DNA from: Gallionellales bacterium 39-52-133
GTDB taxonomy: Bacteria; Pseudomonadota; Gammaproteobacteria; Burkholderiales; Gallionellaceae
Assembly: GCA_002278935.1 (NCBI GenBank)
Contig: NCJL01000008.1
Coordinates: forward strand, 186,001 to 250,000
DNA length: 64,000 nt
Reading direction: 5' to 3'
Below, piece after piece: positions 9,848-16,944 of this stretch. Position 1 is the stretch's first letter. Each line of letters opens with the position of its first letter. The notes below the pieces were generated by a model. The model did no database searches. It was not told the DNA's origin and was given only the letters and a program-made list of their open reading frames with translations. The translations under genes and the position numbers were made by a program.

Positions 9848-10660
9848 ATGATGCAGGAAATGCCGCATGATGTCATCGCGCTGTTTGCACTGGCCTTTGC
9901 CTTTGGCGTCAAGCACGGACTTGACCCCGACCATCTGGCCACCATAGACGGCCTTGCCCGCTTTAATGCCGGCACCAAGCCCTGGCTGGCAAAGTGGGCA
10001 GGCGTGCTTTTTTCAGTCGGTCACGGGCTGGTGGTCACGACCGTGCTGGCCGCTATTGCGCTGATGCCGGCGCAAATTGAGGTACCCGGCTGGCTGGAAG
10101 GCTTTGGCACAACGGTATCCATACTGACACTGCTGCTGCTGGGCGTGCTGAACCTGCGTGCCGCCTTCAGTCGCCGCCCGGGGCTTGCCAGGCCGGTCGG
10201 GCTGAAAAGCTGGATGCGCTTTCAGTCGGGGCATCCCGCCATCGTGCTCGGCATAGGCGCACTGTTTGCGCTGTCATTCGACACCATGAGCCAGGCGGCC
10301 TTTTTCTCTCTGGCGGCAAACCAGGTGAACGGGGAAATGTATGCGTTTGCCCTCGGCATCATGTTTACCTGCGGCATGATCGTGTCGGATGGCTTCAACG
10401 GCCTGATCACCGCCCGCCTGATCCGGCAATCGGGAACGCGCGCGATGATTGCGTCACGCGTGATGAGCTTTGCAATCGGCAGTGTCAGCCTGCTGGTCGC
10501 CCTGCTCGGTTTGTCGCGTATATTTGCACCGGGCTTGTCGGAAAAAATCGAGCATTTCGGTATTTTGCCGGGGCTGGCGGTGTTTGCGTGGGTGCTGGCC
10601 GGCTTTGCGCTGTCGCTCTATCTGGCTCGTGCCACCCTGGCATGCCGGCAATGCGAATAG
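9848..10660 (+). CDS. Nickel/cobalt transporter, NiCoT-like permease
   Basis: Integral membrane protein, 270 aa, with about 7-8 hydrophobic helices. It carries the NiCoT signature HGLDPDHLATIDG in helix II and SVGHGLVV and LSFDTMSQ in later helices, which resemble the other family motifs. Position directly behind ureG implies nickel supply for urease. ATG 9848 is preceded by GGAGGAAGGAG; an upstream in-frame TTG at 9833 overlaps that ribosome site and is less likely. The metal is inferred from context. Confidence 0.85.
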   Translation: MMQEMPHDVIALFALAFAFGVKHGLDPDHLATIDGLARFNAGTKPWLAKWAGVLFSVGHGLVVTTVLAAIALMPAQIEVPGWLEGFGTTVSILTLLLLGVLNLRAAFSRRPGLARPVGLKSWMRFQSGHPAIVLGIGALFALSFDTMSQAAFFSLAANQVNGEMYAFALGIMFTCGMIVSDGFNGLITARLIRQSGTRAMIASRVMSFAIGSVSLLVALLGLSRIFAPGLSEKIEHFGILPGLAVFAWVLAGFALSLYLARATLACRQCE

Positions 10661-10664
10661 GACT

Positions 10665-11048
10665 TTAACGGGCAGGCAAATATGACAAGTCCAGGAACTT
10701 TGTTTTCAGCTCATTTAAAGGGTTTTCTTCAGGAAGATAAACCTGTTTGATTTCCTCTATCATCACCCTCGCCAGGGAAGTATCCTCGGCAATACTGGCA
10801 ATTGGGATATTTGTCCTGCCGCTCATGTCCTTGTGATCGTCAAGCAGCTTTAAAATGGCCAGCGATTTGCATCTGTCTGCAATGCACTCTTCCTTCAGCA
10901 CCATCGCTTCTTCACTCAGGCGGGTGGTCTCATCTTTCAGGCTGCGGCCTTTCTGAATGTGCTGTTTGCATGCCTCGATAAACTGCAGGGACTCATCCCT
11001 GATTTGAACGGCTCTCTGTTGCAAATCCATAATATCTTGTGGTTTCAA
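10665..11048 (-). CDS. Hypothetical helical protein next to nsrR
   Basis: A 127 aa soluble protein I do not recognise. The first 65 residues are strongly helical and charged, probably coiled coil, with three cysteines (KQ, EEC and DRC contexts); the second half is mixed. No membrane segment or signal peptide. The best ribosome site (GAGGG, 8 bases) serves a TTG start at 11048; the first ATG (11030) has none. It lies 35 bases downstream of nsrR on the same strand and may be co-transcribed. It converges on the nickel transporter, ending five bases from its stop. Confidence 0.6.
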   Translation of the reverse strand: MKPQDIMDLQQRAVQIRDESLQFIEACKQHIQKGRSLKDETTRLSEEAMVLKEECIADRCKSLAILKLLDDHKDMSGRTNIPIASIAEDTSLARVMIEEIKQVYLPEENPLNELKTKFLDLSYLPAR

Positions 11049-11083
11049 ATTTTGCGCCCTCTATCCGGTATTTGCTTTGCTGC

Positions 11084-11530
11084 TTACCTTAAAAATTCAA
11101 TATTTATTTTTTTGGAGAGACCATGCTGCTGGCTTAATGCATTAGCGATTGTATAGCGATCCAGGGTTTGCATAAAACTGTTGCGCGCATCGTCCAGTAT
11201 CGATTTAAGCGCACATACGGGTGAAATCACACAGCTGTTGTTTTCCTTGTTGAAGCACTCCGCGATATCCAGATTGGGCTCGGTATGGCGCACGACTTCG
11301 CCAATTCCGATTTCCGCTGCGGGACGCGCCAGACACATGCCGCCATTCTTGCCGCGGGTGGTTTGAATAAAACCGTACGTGGCAAGGTTATGCACAACTT
11401 TGACCAGATGATTGCGCGAGATGCCATAGAACCCGGCAATCTCGCTGATCGTTGCCAGTTCACCGGGCTTTTTCTGGCTGAGATAAATCAGCACGCGCAA
11501 TGAAAAGTCTGTGTATTGAGTAAGTTGCAT
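11084..11530 (-). CDS. nsrR: Nitric-oxide-sensing repressor NsrR (Rrf2 family)
   Basis: Rrf2-type winged-helix regulator, 148 aa, that binds an NO-sensitive Fe-S cluster and represses NO-stress genes. It begins MQLTQYTDFSLRVLIYLS and carries the recognition region YGISRNHLVKVVHNLA and the wing TTRGKNGGMCLARP. The cluster cysteines are Cys92, Cys100 and Cys106. The spacing and EVVRHTEPNL segment fit NsrR better than IscR, a clear example of which lies at 63310. I chose ATG 11530 because it matches the family N-terminus. An NsrR-like operator overlaps the likely promoter, implying autoregulation, and the divergent globin gene has a second operator. Confidence 0.88.
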   Translation of the reverse strand: MQLTQYTDFSLRVLIYLSQKKPGELATISEIAGFYGISRNHLVKVVHNLATYGFIQTTRGKNGGMCLARPAAEIGIGEVVRHTEPNLDIAECFNKENNSCVISPVCALKSILDDARNSFMQTLDRYTIANALSQQHGLSKKINIEFLR

Positions 11531-11602
11531 TTTATTTGATTTGGCAATCCAGACTGCATTATAGAGCCGCACAAAATTATTTTTGACAAATCTGAAGCCC
11601 AT

Positions 11603-11630
11603 ATTATAAAATGCATTTTGTATACATCAA
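11603..11630 (-). promoter_or_regulatory. nsrR promoter overlapped by an NsrR-like operator
   Basis: On the reverse strand TTGATG (11625-11630) and TATAAT (11603-11608) are separated by 16 bases. The 23-base palindrome at 11608-11630 reads, on that strand, TTGATGTATAC then AAAATGCATTTT with one shared base pattern at the centre. By hand it matches the published gamma/beta NsrR consensus (AAGATGYATTT and its mirror) at 18 of 23 positions. Occupancy would block polymerase at its own gene. A sequence-level prediction. Confidence 0.7.
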
Positions 11631-11684
11631 TAGAGATATACAACAACTCAAGCGGGGCGTTTACGCCCTGTTATTTTGCCCATT

Positions 11685-11707
11685 AACATGTGCTTTATAT
11701 ACATGTT
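11685..11707 (+). promoter_or_regulatory. NsrR-like operator upstream of globin gene
   Basis: A 23-base palindrome with half-sites AACATGTGC and ATACATGTT around a 5-base centre, matching the NsrR consensus at about 17 of 23 positions. A TATATA at 11696-11701 inside it could be the -10 box of the globin-reductase operon. It lies 28 bases before the globin ATG, and the divergent nsrR operator is 55 bases away. Confidence 0.65.
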
Positions 11708-11735
11708 CAAGCGTTAACACGGAGAAAGAATCAGT

Positions 11736-12104
11736 ATGAATCAGACATTATTTCAAAAATTGGGCGGCGAAGCAGCGGTAGACGCGGCTGTGGATATTTT
11801 TTACCGCAAGGTGCTGAGCGATGACCGCATCAGCGGATTTTTTGACGATGTGGATATGGAAAAACAGGCAGCGAAGCAGAAATCATTTCTGACCATGGCC
11901 TTTGGCGGCCCCAACAATTACACCGGGGCAGATATGCGCCGCGGTCATGCCCATCTGGTGCAACGCGGCCTGAACGACAGTCACTTCGATGCCGTTGTTG
12001 AAAACCTTGCCGCAACCTTGAGCGACCTGAATGTAGCGAAGGAACACATTGCCGAAGTTGCGGCACTGTGCGAAACCACCCGTAACGACGTTCTCGGAAA
12101 ATAA
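11736..12104 (+). CDS. Group 1 truncated haemoglobin
   Basis: Two-over-two globin, 122 aa, starting MNQTLFQKLGGEAAVDAAVDIFYRKVLSD. The family signatures are present: FFDDVDMEKQAAKQKSFL, FGGPNNYTGADMRRGHAHLV (proximal His near residue 72) and the C-terminal helix. Such proteins bind O2 and NO and can act as NO dioxygenases when supplied with electrons. A strong SD (GGAGAAAG) precedes the ATG, and a reductase gene follows after 18 bases. Control by NsrR is inferred from the operator just upstream. Confidence 0.92.
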   Translation: MNQTLFQKLGGEAAVDAAVDIFYRKVLSDDRISGFFDDVDMEKQAAKQKSFLTMAFGGPNNYTGADMRRGHAHLVQRGLNDSHFDAVVENLAATLSDLNVAKEHIAEVAALCETTRNDVLGK

Positions 12105-12122
12105 TCCATACAACAGGTACCC

Positions 12123-13094
12123 ATGTCCAAGTTCACTTTTAACAATATCTCCTATACATGCTCAGAAAACGAAACTGTACTTGATGTTCTGCTTGCGCAT
12201 GAGGTAGCTGTACCCTCTTCCTGCCGTAGCGGCCTTTGCCAGACTTGCATGATGCAGGCGGTAAAGGGTACGCCACCCGGGGCCGCTCAAAAGGGTTTGA
12301 AAGACACGCTCAAGGCGCAGAATTATTTTCTTGCCTGCTGCTGTCATCCCGACGAAGATCTTGAGCTGGCCTTGCCCGACACACAAACCGCGCGCGTCAG
12401 AGCGACGGTCAGCAACATCGAAAAATTAAGCAGCGACATTGTCGGTGTCAGCCTGCAGTGCGAACAGCCGCTCGATTACAAATCCGGCCAGTTCATCAAT
12501 TTATTCGGGGAAAATTCGCTGGCCCGCAGCTACTCCCTGGCCAGCGTTCCGGCGAAAGATCAGCACCTGACCTTGCATGTGCGCAAGGTGCCGGATGGCC
12601 GCATGAGCAGCTGGATACATCACGAGCTGAGCAGCGGCGACTCGGTAGAAATCAGCCTGCCGGTTGGTGACTGCTTTTATACCCCGGGCAATGCCGCACA
12701 GCCTTTGCTGCTGATCGGCACCGGCTCCGGCCTTGCCCCGCTTTATGGCATTGCACGGGATGCCATTGCACAGGGCCACACCGGGCCCATCAGGCTTTAT
12801 CATGGCAGCACCAATGTGGACGGCTTGTATCTGGACAAAACGCTGCGCCAACTGACGCGTCAGCATGAAAATTTCAGCTATATGCCCTGCGTTTCAGACG
12901 AGCCGGTTGAGCAGCAAGATATTGCCAGCGGACATGTGCTGGACGTTGCCCTGCAGGAGCACGCGAAGCTGGCGGGATGGAGGGTGTTTCTGTGCGGCAA
13001 TCCCAATATGGTGAAAGCGGCGAAAAAGAAAACGTTCCTGATGGGGGCGGCGATGAAGGATATTCATGCCGATGCCTTTCTGCCATCAGCATGA
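12123..13094 (+). CDS. [2Fe-2S] ferredoxin / NAD(P)H oxidoreductase
   Basis: A 323 aa single-chain electron-transfer reductase. An N-terminal plant-type ferredoxin domain has Cys34-x4-Cys39-x2-Cys42 and the fourth ligand in LACCCHP (about Cys72). The FAD domain has the RSYSLAS motif near residue 136, and the NAD(P) domain has LLIGTGSGLAPLYG near 198 and the C-terminal VFLCGNP. It resembles reductase components of oxygenases such as phenol hydroxylase. Here it immediately follows a truncated globin, so it probably reduces that globin, giving a two-gene counterpart of flavohaemoglobin. No oxygenase gene is nearby. Confidence 0.88.
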   Translation: MSKFTFNNISYTCSENETVLDVLLAHEVAVPSSCRSGLCQTCMMQAVKGTPPGAAQKGLKDTLKAQNYFLACCCHPDEDLELALPDTQTARVRATVSNIEKLSSDIVGVSLQCEQPLDYKSGQFINLFGENSLARSYSLASVPAKDQHLTLHVRKVPDGRMSSWIHHELSSGDSVEISLPVGDCFYTPGNAAQPLLLIGTGSGLAPLYGIARDAIAQGHTGPIRLYHGSTNVDGLYLDKTLRQLTRQHENFSYMPCVSDEPVEQQDIASGHVLDVALQEHAKLAGWRVFLCGNPNMVKAAKKKTFLMGAAMKDIHADAFLPSA

Positions 13095-13125
13095 AATATT
13101 TAATAAAATCAAATAGTTACAAATT
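13094..13125 (+). repeat. AT-rich dispersed element, copy 2
   Basis: Directly behind the reductase stop. It reads AAATATTTAATAAAATC followed by AAATAGTTACAAATT. It is one of about seven closely related intergenic copies in this window; the others are listed at their own positions. Confidence 0.7.
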
Positions 13126-13152
13126 AAAGTCGCGGGCAACATTGCAGCCGGG

Positions 13153-13169
13153 AAGGCCGCTCCGGCCTT
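13153..13169. terminator. GC hairpin between convergent genes
   Basis: A perfect seven-pair stem, AAGGCCG, with loop CTC, then CGGCCTT. It lies between the stop of the reductase (13094) and the stop of the convergent gene at 13168. There is no U-tract, so calling it a bidirectional terminator is tentative. Confidence 0.45.
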
Positions 13170-14658
13170 AGTCTGAGCTGAAAACCCGCGTCTTGGACAA
13201 TCCCAGATCAAGGAAAAATTGCTCGGCAATCCGGCTGGGCGCTTGCGGCCCGGCGATATAAATATCCCCGCCTGTCATCTCGGGATGAGTTTTCAGCATG
13301 CCTTGCAGCAGAACCTTGAGCGACTCCCCGCGCTTGCCGGCAGGATTCGACAAATCAAAATCGGCCACCATCTGGGTATAGTGAAAATTATCCAGCGCAT
13401 CGGCCCATGCGCGTCCCACGTTAGGCAGATAAATGCTGCCGTCATTTGAGCCTATCCAGTACAGATGGATTGCTTCGGCCGCTTCCAGCGACATGGCATG
13501 TTCGATCAGGCTTTTAACCGGTGCAAAGCCCATATCAAACGCAATGAAATAAAGCGGACGGCTGGTTTTTTCATGCAGTATGAATTCGCCCTGCGGACCT
13601 TCTATCTCCACCACCTCATGATTTTTCAGGCGGTTAAACACGTAATCCGAAAAAAGATTGCCCGGCATGCGGTGCACATGAAACAGGATATTGCGGTCAT
13701 CACACGGGCAGCTCGCAACCGCCAGTACGGCTTTCAGGGATTTGCCCAGGGTGAGCGTGACCGACTGGCCCGCCAGAAAACGCAAACGGTTGGTGCGCGG
13801 CGTTTGCAGATGCAGCAAGGCCATCTCCGGGGTCAGGTTGGTGATCAGTTTTACCGTGGCCGGAATCTGCTGGAACGGGATATCCTGCACCCCTCCCGCC
13901 ACCGCGGCTTCGATCACCAGATCGGTGACGGCAGTGTTCGAGCACATCAGAAACAGGCCGTCACGTTTGTCTGCTTCGGTGCGCACATAATCATGAAAGC
14001 GGGTTTTTTTGACCTGGCCGGTAACGACCCTGGCCTTGCACAGGCCGCAGTTGCCGCCGCTGCAGCCGTAATTGAGCGGAATACCGGCACGCAACGCGGC
14101 TTCCAGTATGGTATCGGGACCATCGATAAAAAAATCATGGTTGCTGGGCAACACGGTTACATGGGCCGCCATCACGCGCAGCACATTGTCGCGCACTGCA
14201 AGCGGGTTGGGGTAATCGGGCTCCATGGCGGCTTTTACTTCTGCTGTCAGCCAATTTTTTAGCGAGTTCATGGTGTCCTTGGCTTCTGTGCCGCACTGGC
14301 TTTCAATGTCGATAAATTTAGCGTGCAGCCTGTCGAGCAGAATTTTGAACTGCCTGGCCTGGGTCTGGCTCAGGGTCAGTTCCCTGCTCAGCTCGTTGAC
14401 GCGGGTGGCCAGCGTTTCTACATCGGGCATCGCGCGCTCATACACCCGCTTGCCAAACGCTCTTTCCTTGATGAATAAAACCCGGCTGTATTCGGTGTTG
14501 TCTTCCAGCTGAACACCGGGGTAAGAGGCGAGCAGGTTGTCGATGGTGACCATGCCGTCAAAGGCATCCAGTTCACCCTGCTTGACACGTTTTTGCAACT
14601 CGCTGCGGTTTACGCCTACGAGTCGCGCTGCCCTGGATAAGCTAAGAAGTTGGGACAT
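13168..14658 (-). CDS. Fusion protein: HTH, coiled coil, [2Fe-2S] ferredoxin, FNR-like reductase
   Basis: A 496 aa protein of unusual build. Residues 1-50 look like a helix-turn-helix (LSRAARLVGVNRSELQKRVKQGELDAFDG). Residues 80-145 are helical, probably coiled coil. A ferredoxin domain spans about 165-260 with Cys199-x4-Cys204-x2-Cys207 and Cys239. Residues 270-496 resemble a ferredoxin-NAD(P)H reductase. The usual flavin motif RxYS is replaced by AVLAVASCP, so FAD binding is doubtful, and GTGxAP appears as FDMGFAP. It could be a redox-sensing DNA-binding protein or an odd oxidoreductase; neither is established. Confidence 0.75.
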   Translation of the reverse strand: MSQLLSLSRAARLVGVNRSELQKRVKQGELDAFDGMVTIDNLLASYPGVQLEDNTEYSRVLFIKERAFGKRVYERAMPDVETLATRVNELSRELTLSQTQARQFKILLDRLHAKFIDIESQCGTEAKDTMNSLKNWLTAEVKAAMEPDYPNPLAVRDNVLRVMAAHVTVLPSNHDFFIDGPDTILEAALRAGIPLNYGCSGGNCGLCKARVVTGQVKKTRFHDYVRTEADKRDGLFLMCSNTAVTDLVIEAAVAGGVQDIPFQQIPATVKLITNLTPEMALLHLQTPRTNRLRFLAGQSVTLTLGKSLKAVLAVASCPCDDRNILFHVHRMPGNLFSDYVFNRLKNHEVVEIEGPQGEFILHEKTSRPLYFIAFDMGFAPVKSLIEHAMSLEAAEAIHLYWIGSNDGSIYLPNVGRAWADALDNFHYTQMVADFDLSNPAGKRGESLKVLLQGMLKTHPEMTGGDIYIAGPQAPSRIAEQFFLDLGLSKTRVFSSD

Positions 14659-14793
14659 AAAGCCTCCGTGTCACTTCTTGTATCTTGCAGCAAATGCACG
14701 ATGCTTTCAACCCAAATCAATGGAAGTGTGATTTGAAAAAAGCAGCGCCAAAGAGCAGTCACTCAGAGGCAATACCCGCAACAAGTTCCAGAA

Positions 14794-15381
14794 TCAATGC
14801 AGCGGCTTGCGCACAAAATTGACGACATTCACGCCCGGAACCGCCTTGCTGACCGCACCCGTGGAGCAAGCGCCCCTTTTGGGCTCGGCATTGCGCAGAT
14901 CATGCATATGCAGCTGGTTGACGACTTCCACATAGTCCTTGGTTTCTGCCATGACTCTTGCGGTGCGCCCGCCTTCGTTCATCGCGCCCGTATCCGCGCC
15001 GGCAGCCAGCAATACGTCCACCACCGCAGCCTCGCCATAACCGGCCGCAATCATCAGCGGACGTGTGCCATAACTAACCTGGTGCTCGATATCCGCGCCC
15101 GCATCAATCAGGCTGCTGACCACATCAGGGAAACCGCGATTCTGTTCGTAGTTGAACAGGGCTTTCATCAGGGGAGTCCAGCCGCGCGCATCGGTTGCAT
15201 CTACCTTGGCACCTGCCATCAGCAGCATATCGACCATCGCAAGATGGCCGGCTCCGGCAGCCAGCATCAGCAATGAGGCGCCCTCGTCATTGGCAGTGTT
15301 GCAATCGGCTCCGCTTTTCAGCAGCCCGGTTACTTTGGCCACATCGCCAGCCAGAACAGCATTAAATAATTCGGTGCTCAT
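14794..15381 (-). CDS. Ankyrin-repeat protein
   Basis: A 195 aa protein with about four ankyrin repeats covering residues 3-150, recognisable by LLMLAAGAGHLAMVDMLLMAGAKVDATDARGWTPLM-type units. The C-terminal 40 residues are unrelated and contain one Cys. There is no signal peptide, so it is probably cytoplasmic and binds a protein partner. AGGAAATGAC precedes the ATG. The upstream reverse-strand sequence holds TTGACT, a plausible -35 box, with no clear -10 match. It is convergent with nothing and stands alone between the fusion reductase and glpK. Confidence 0.8.
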   Translation of the reverse strand: MSTELFNAVLAGDVAKVTGLLKSGADCNTANDEGASLLMLAAGAGHLAMVDMLLMAGAKVDATDARGWTPLMKALFNYEQNRGFPDVVSSLIDAGADIEHQVSYGTRPLMIAAGYGEAAVVDVLLAAGADTGAMNEGGRTARVMAETKDYVEVVNQLHMHDLRNAEPKRGACSTGAVSKAVPGVNVVNFVRKPLH

Positions 15382-15528
15382 GTCATTTCCTGTCAGATTA
15401 TTCGAAATTATTTTGATTGTAATAATATCCGAGCTATTTAGTCAACTACTAACGTACCCTCTTCCAGCACAGCAGCGTTGCGCCTAACAAGGTTCGCCCA
15501 CTATTCTTTGCCCTCACTCCGCCTGCAA

Positions 15529-16944
15529 TCATGCTTCAAGCAATGCATCGAACCACTGTTTCCAGCGCAAATATTTTTCAGATAATTTATTGTTACTATT
15601 AAATTTTTCCACAAGAACCGCATCCTGACGGGACGCAATTTTCTGCCCTGCGGCCAGCATCGCCGCCCCCTGCAGGCTGGCATCTTTCTGTTGCAAACGA
15701 AACACGGTTTGCGGCAGGCACTGCGCAATGCCCTGTTGCAAACTGACCAGTTCGGACAAGCCGCCCGCCAGATAAACACGTTTGACTGGCGCATTGCGGT
15801 GAAAGTCTTCCACGATGCGCACCACGCGAAAGATAATGGCTTCCAGCAACAGGCAAGCGATCTGTTTTTGTGTCAGCGATGCCATGGGCTGTGAAAACTG
15901 CAAACCCAGATCTTTCCGAAAATATGGTGCGCCCAGGCCGCTGGGCTCTGCCAGGCAAAAAATATCATGCTCTGCTGCCAGCTCATCAACGCTGCAATCT
16001 CTCACCGGATAAGGCGCCAGTGCGGCGGCTATGGAATTGAGCGTGCCTTCAAGGGCGATATGCGCGGGCGAGACACCATCCTGATACACCAGCGTGCGCA
16101 GATAGCCGTCTGTTGCCAGATTATTGTCAGCCAGGTAGCGGATCACAAATCCGCCGGTACCCAGATTAATCAGCGCCGTGTCTCTATCATTGCCGACGCT
16201 GGCAACCAGTGCTGCGGACTGGTCGGCCAGACTGGCTTGCAGGATCAGGCCGTTGTTCAGCGCTATATTCAAGGCGGTGGAAGGTATAAGCGCCGGCAGT
16301 ATGCTGAGCGGTATGCCGAACAGCTCGCCCAGCACGGGTGACCACTGCTGTTGGTGTATGTCCATCAGCAAGGTGCGCGCAGCCATCGACACATCGGTGA
16401 CATGCTGCCTGCCGTCAGTCCAGCGCCAGATCAGAAAGGTATCCAGTGTGCCCGCCAGCAACTCGCCTCGCTGCAAGCGCGCGAGCCACGCGGGATTTTT
16501 CTGCAACACTACGCGCAGCTTGGGGGCAAAGAAATACGGGGTGAGGCGCAGACCGCTCAGTTCGGTGATTAGCGGCTCCTGCGCCTGCAATGCAAGGCAG
16601 CTTTCGTCACCGCGCGTATCCTGCCAGGAGATCAGCGGCGTGACCGGCTTGCCGCTGGCCTGCTCCCAGATCAGGAAAGACGAGCGCTGGCTGCATAAGC
16701 CCAGTGGCGGCAATGCCTGGGTTTGTGCCAAACCGGATTTAACCAAACCGGATTTAACCAGACAGGATTTGAGCACCTGATCCGCAGTGTCGGCATAAGC
16801 CAGCGCATCAGATTCGTAGTGACCCTCATCCACTGCAACAGAAGGAGCGGGCAGCGACACGATGCCGCCGAGATTGCCCTGCGTATCCAGCAGGCCAGCC
16901 TTGATAGCGGTGCTGCCCAGATCGAGTGCAATCGCGGCGATCAT
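15529..16944 (-). CDS. FGGY-family sugar kinase, probably glycerol kinase-like
   Basis: Cytoplasmic ATP-dependent kinase of the FGGY family, 471 aa. The N-terminal phosphate loop is IALDLGSTAIKAG, and the substrate region reads ISWQDTRGDES. The second ATPase motif is NLGTGGFVIR and the C-terminal one is VYLAGGLSELVSLQQG. Its start overlaps the glpD stop by four bases in an operon with a glycerophosphodiesterase, making glycerol the likeliest substrate. It is shorter than typical GlpK (about 500 aa), so another polyol is possible. Residues 64-77 contain a tandem KSGLV duplication encoded by a 15-base DNA repeat. Confidence 0.8.
   Translation of the reverse strand: MIAAIALDLGSTAIKAGLLDTQGNLGGIVSLPAPSVAVDEGHYESDALAYADTADQVLKSCLVKSGLVKSGLAQTQALPPLGLCSQRSSFLIWEQASGKPVTPLISWQDTRGDESCLALQAQEPLITELSGLRLTPYFFAPKLRVVLQKNPAWLARLQRGELLAGTLDTFLIWRWTDGRQHVTDVSMAARTLLMDIHQQQWSPVLGELFGIPLSILPALIPSTALNIALNNGLILQASLADQSAALVASVGNDRDTALINLGTGGFVIRYLADNNLATDGYLRTLVYQDGVSPAHIALEGTLNSIAAALAPYPVRDCSVDELAAEHDIFCLAEPSGLGAPYFRKDLGLQFSQPMASLTQKQIACLLLEAIIFRVVRIVEDFHRNAPVKRVYLAGGLSELVSLQQGIAQCLPQTVFRLQQKDASLQGAAMLAAGQKIASRQDAVLVEKFNSNNKLSEKYLRWKQWFDALLEA
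16730..16774. repeat. 15-base tandem repeat inside the kinase gene
   Basis: Two perfect copies of AAACCGGATTTAACC (16730-16744 and 16745-16759) and a decayed third (16760-16774). They encode the repeated Lys-Ser-Gly-Leu-Val of the kinase, and because the unit is a multiple of three the reading frame is kept whatever the copy number. Confidence 0.85.
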
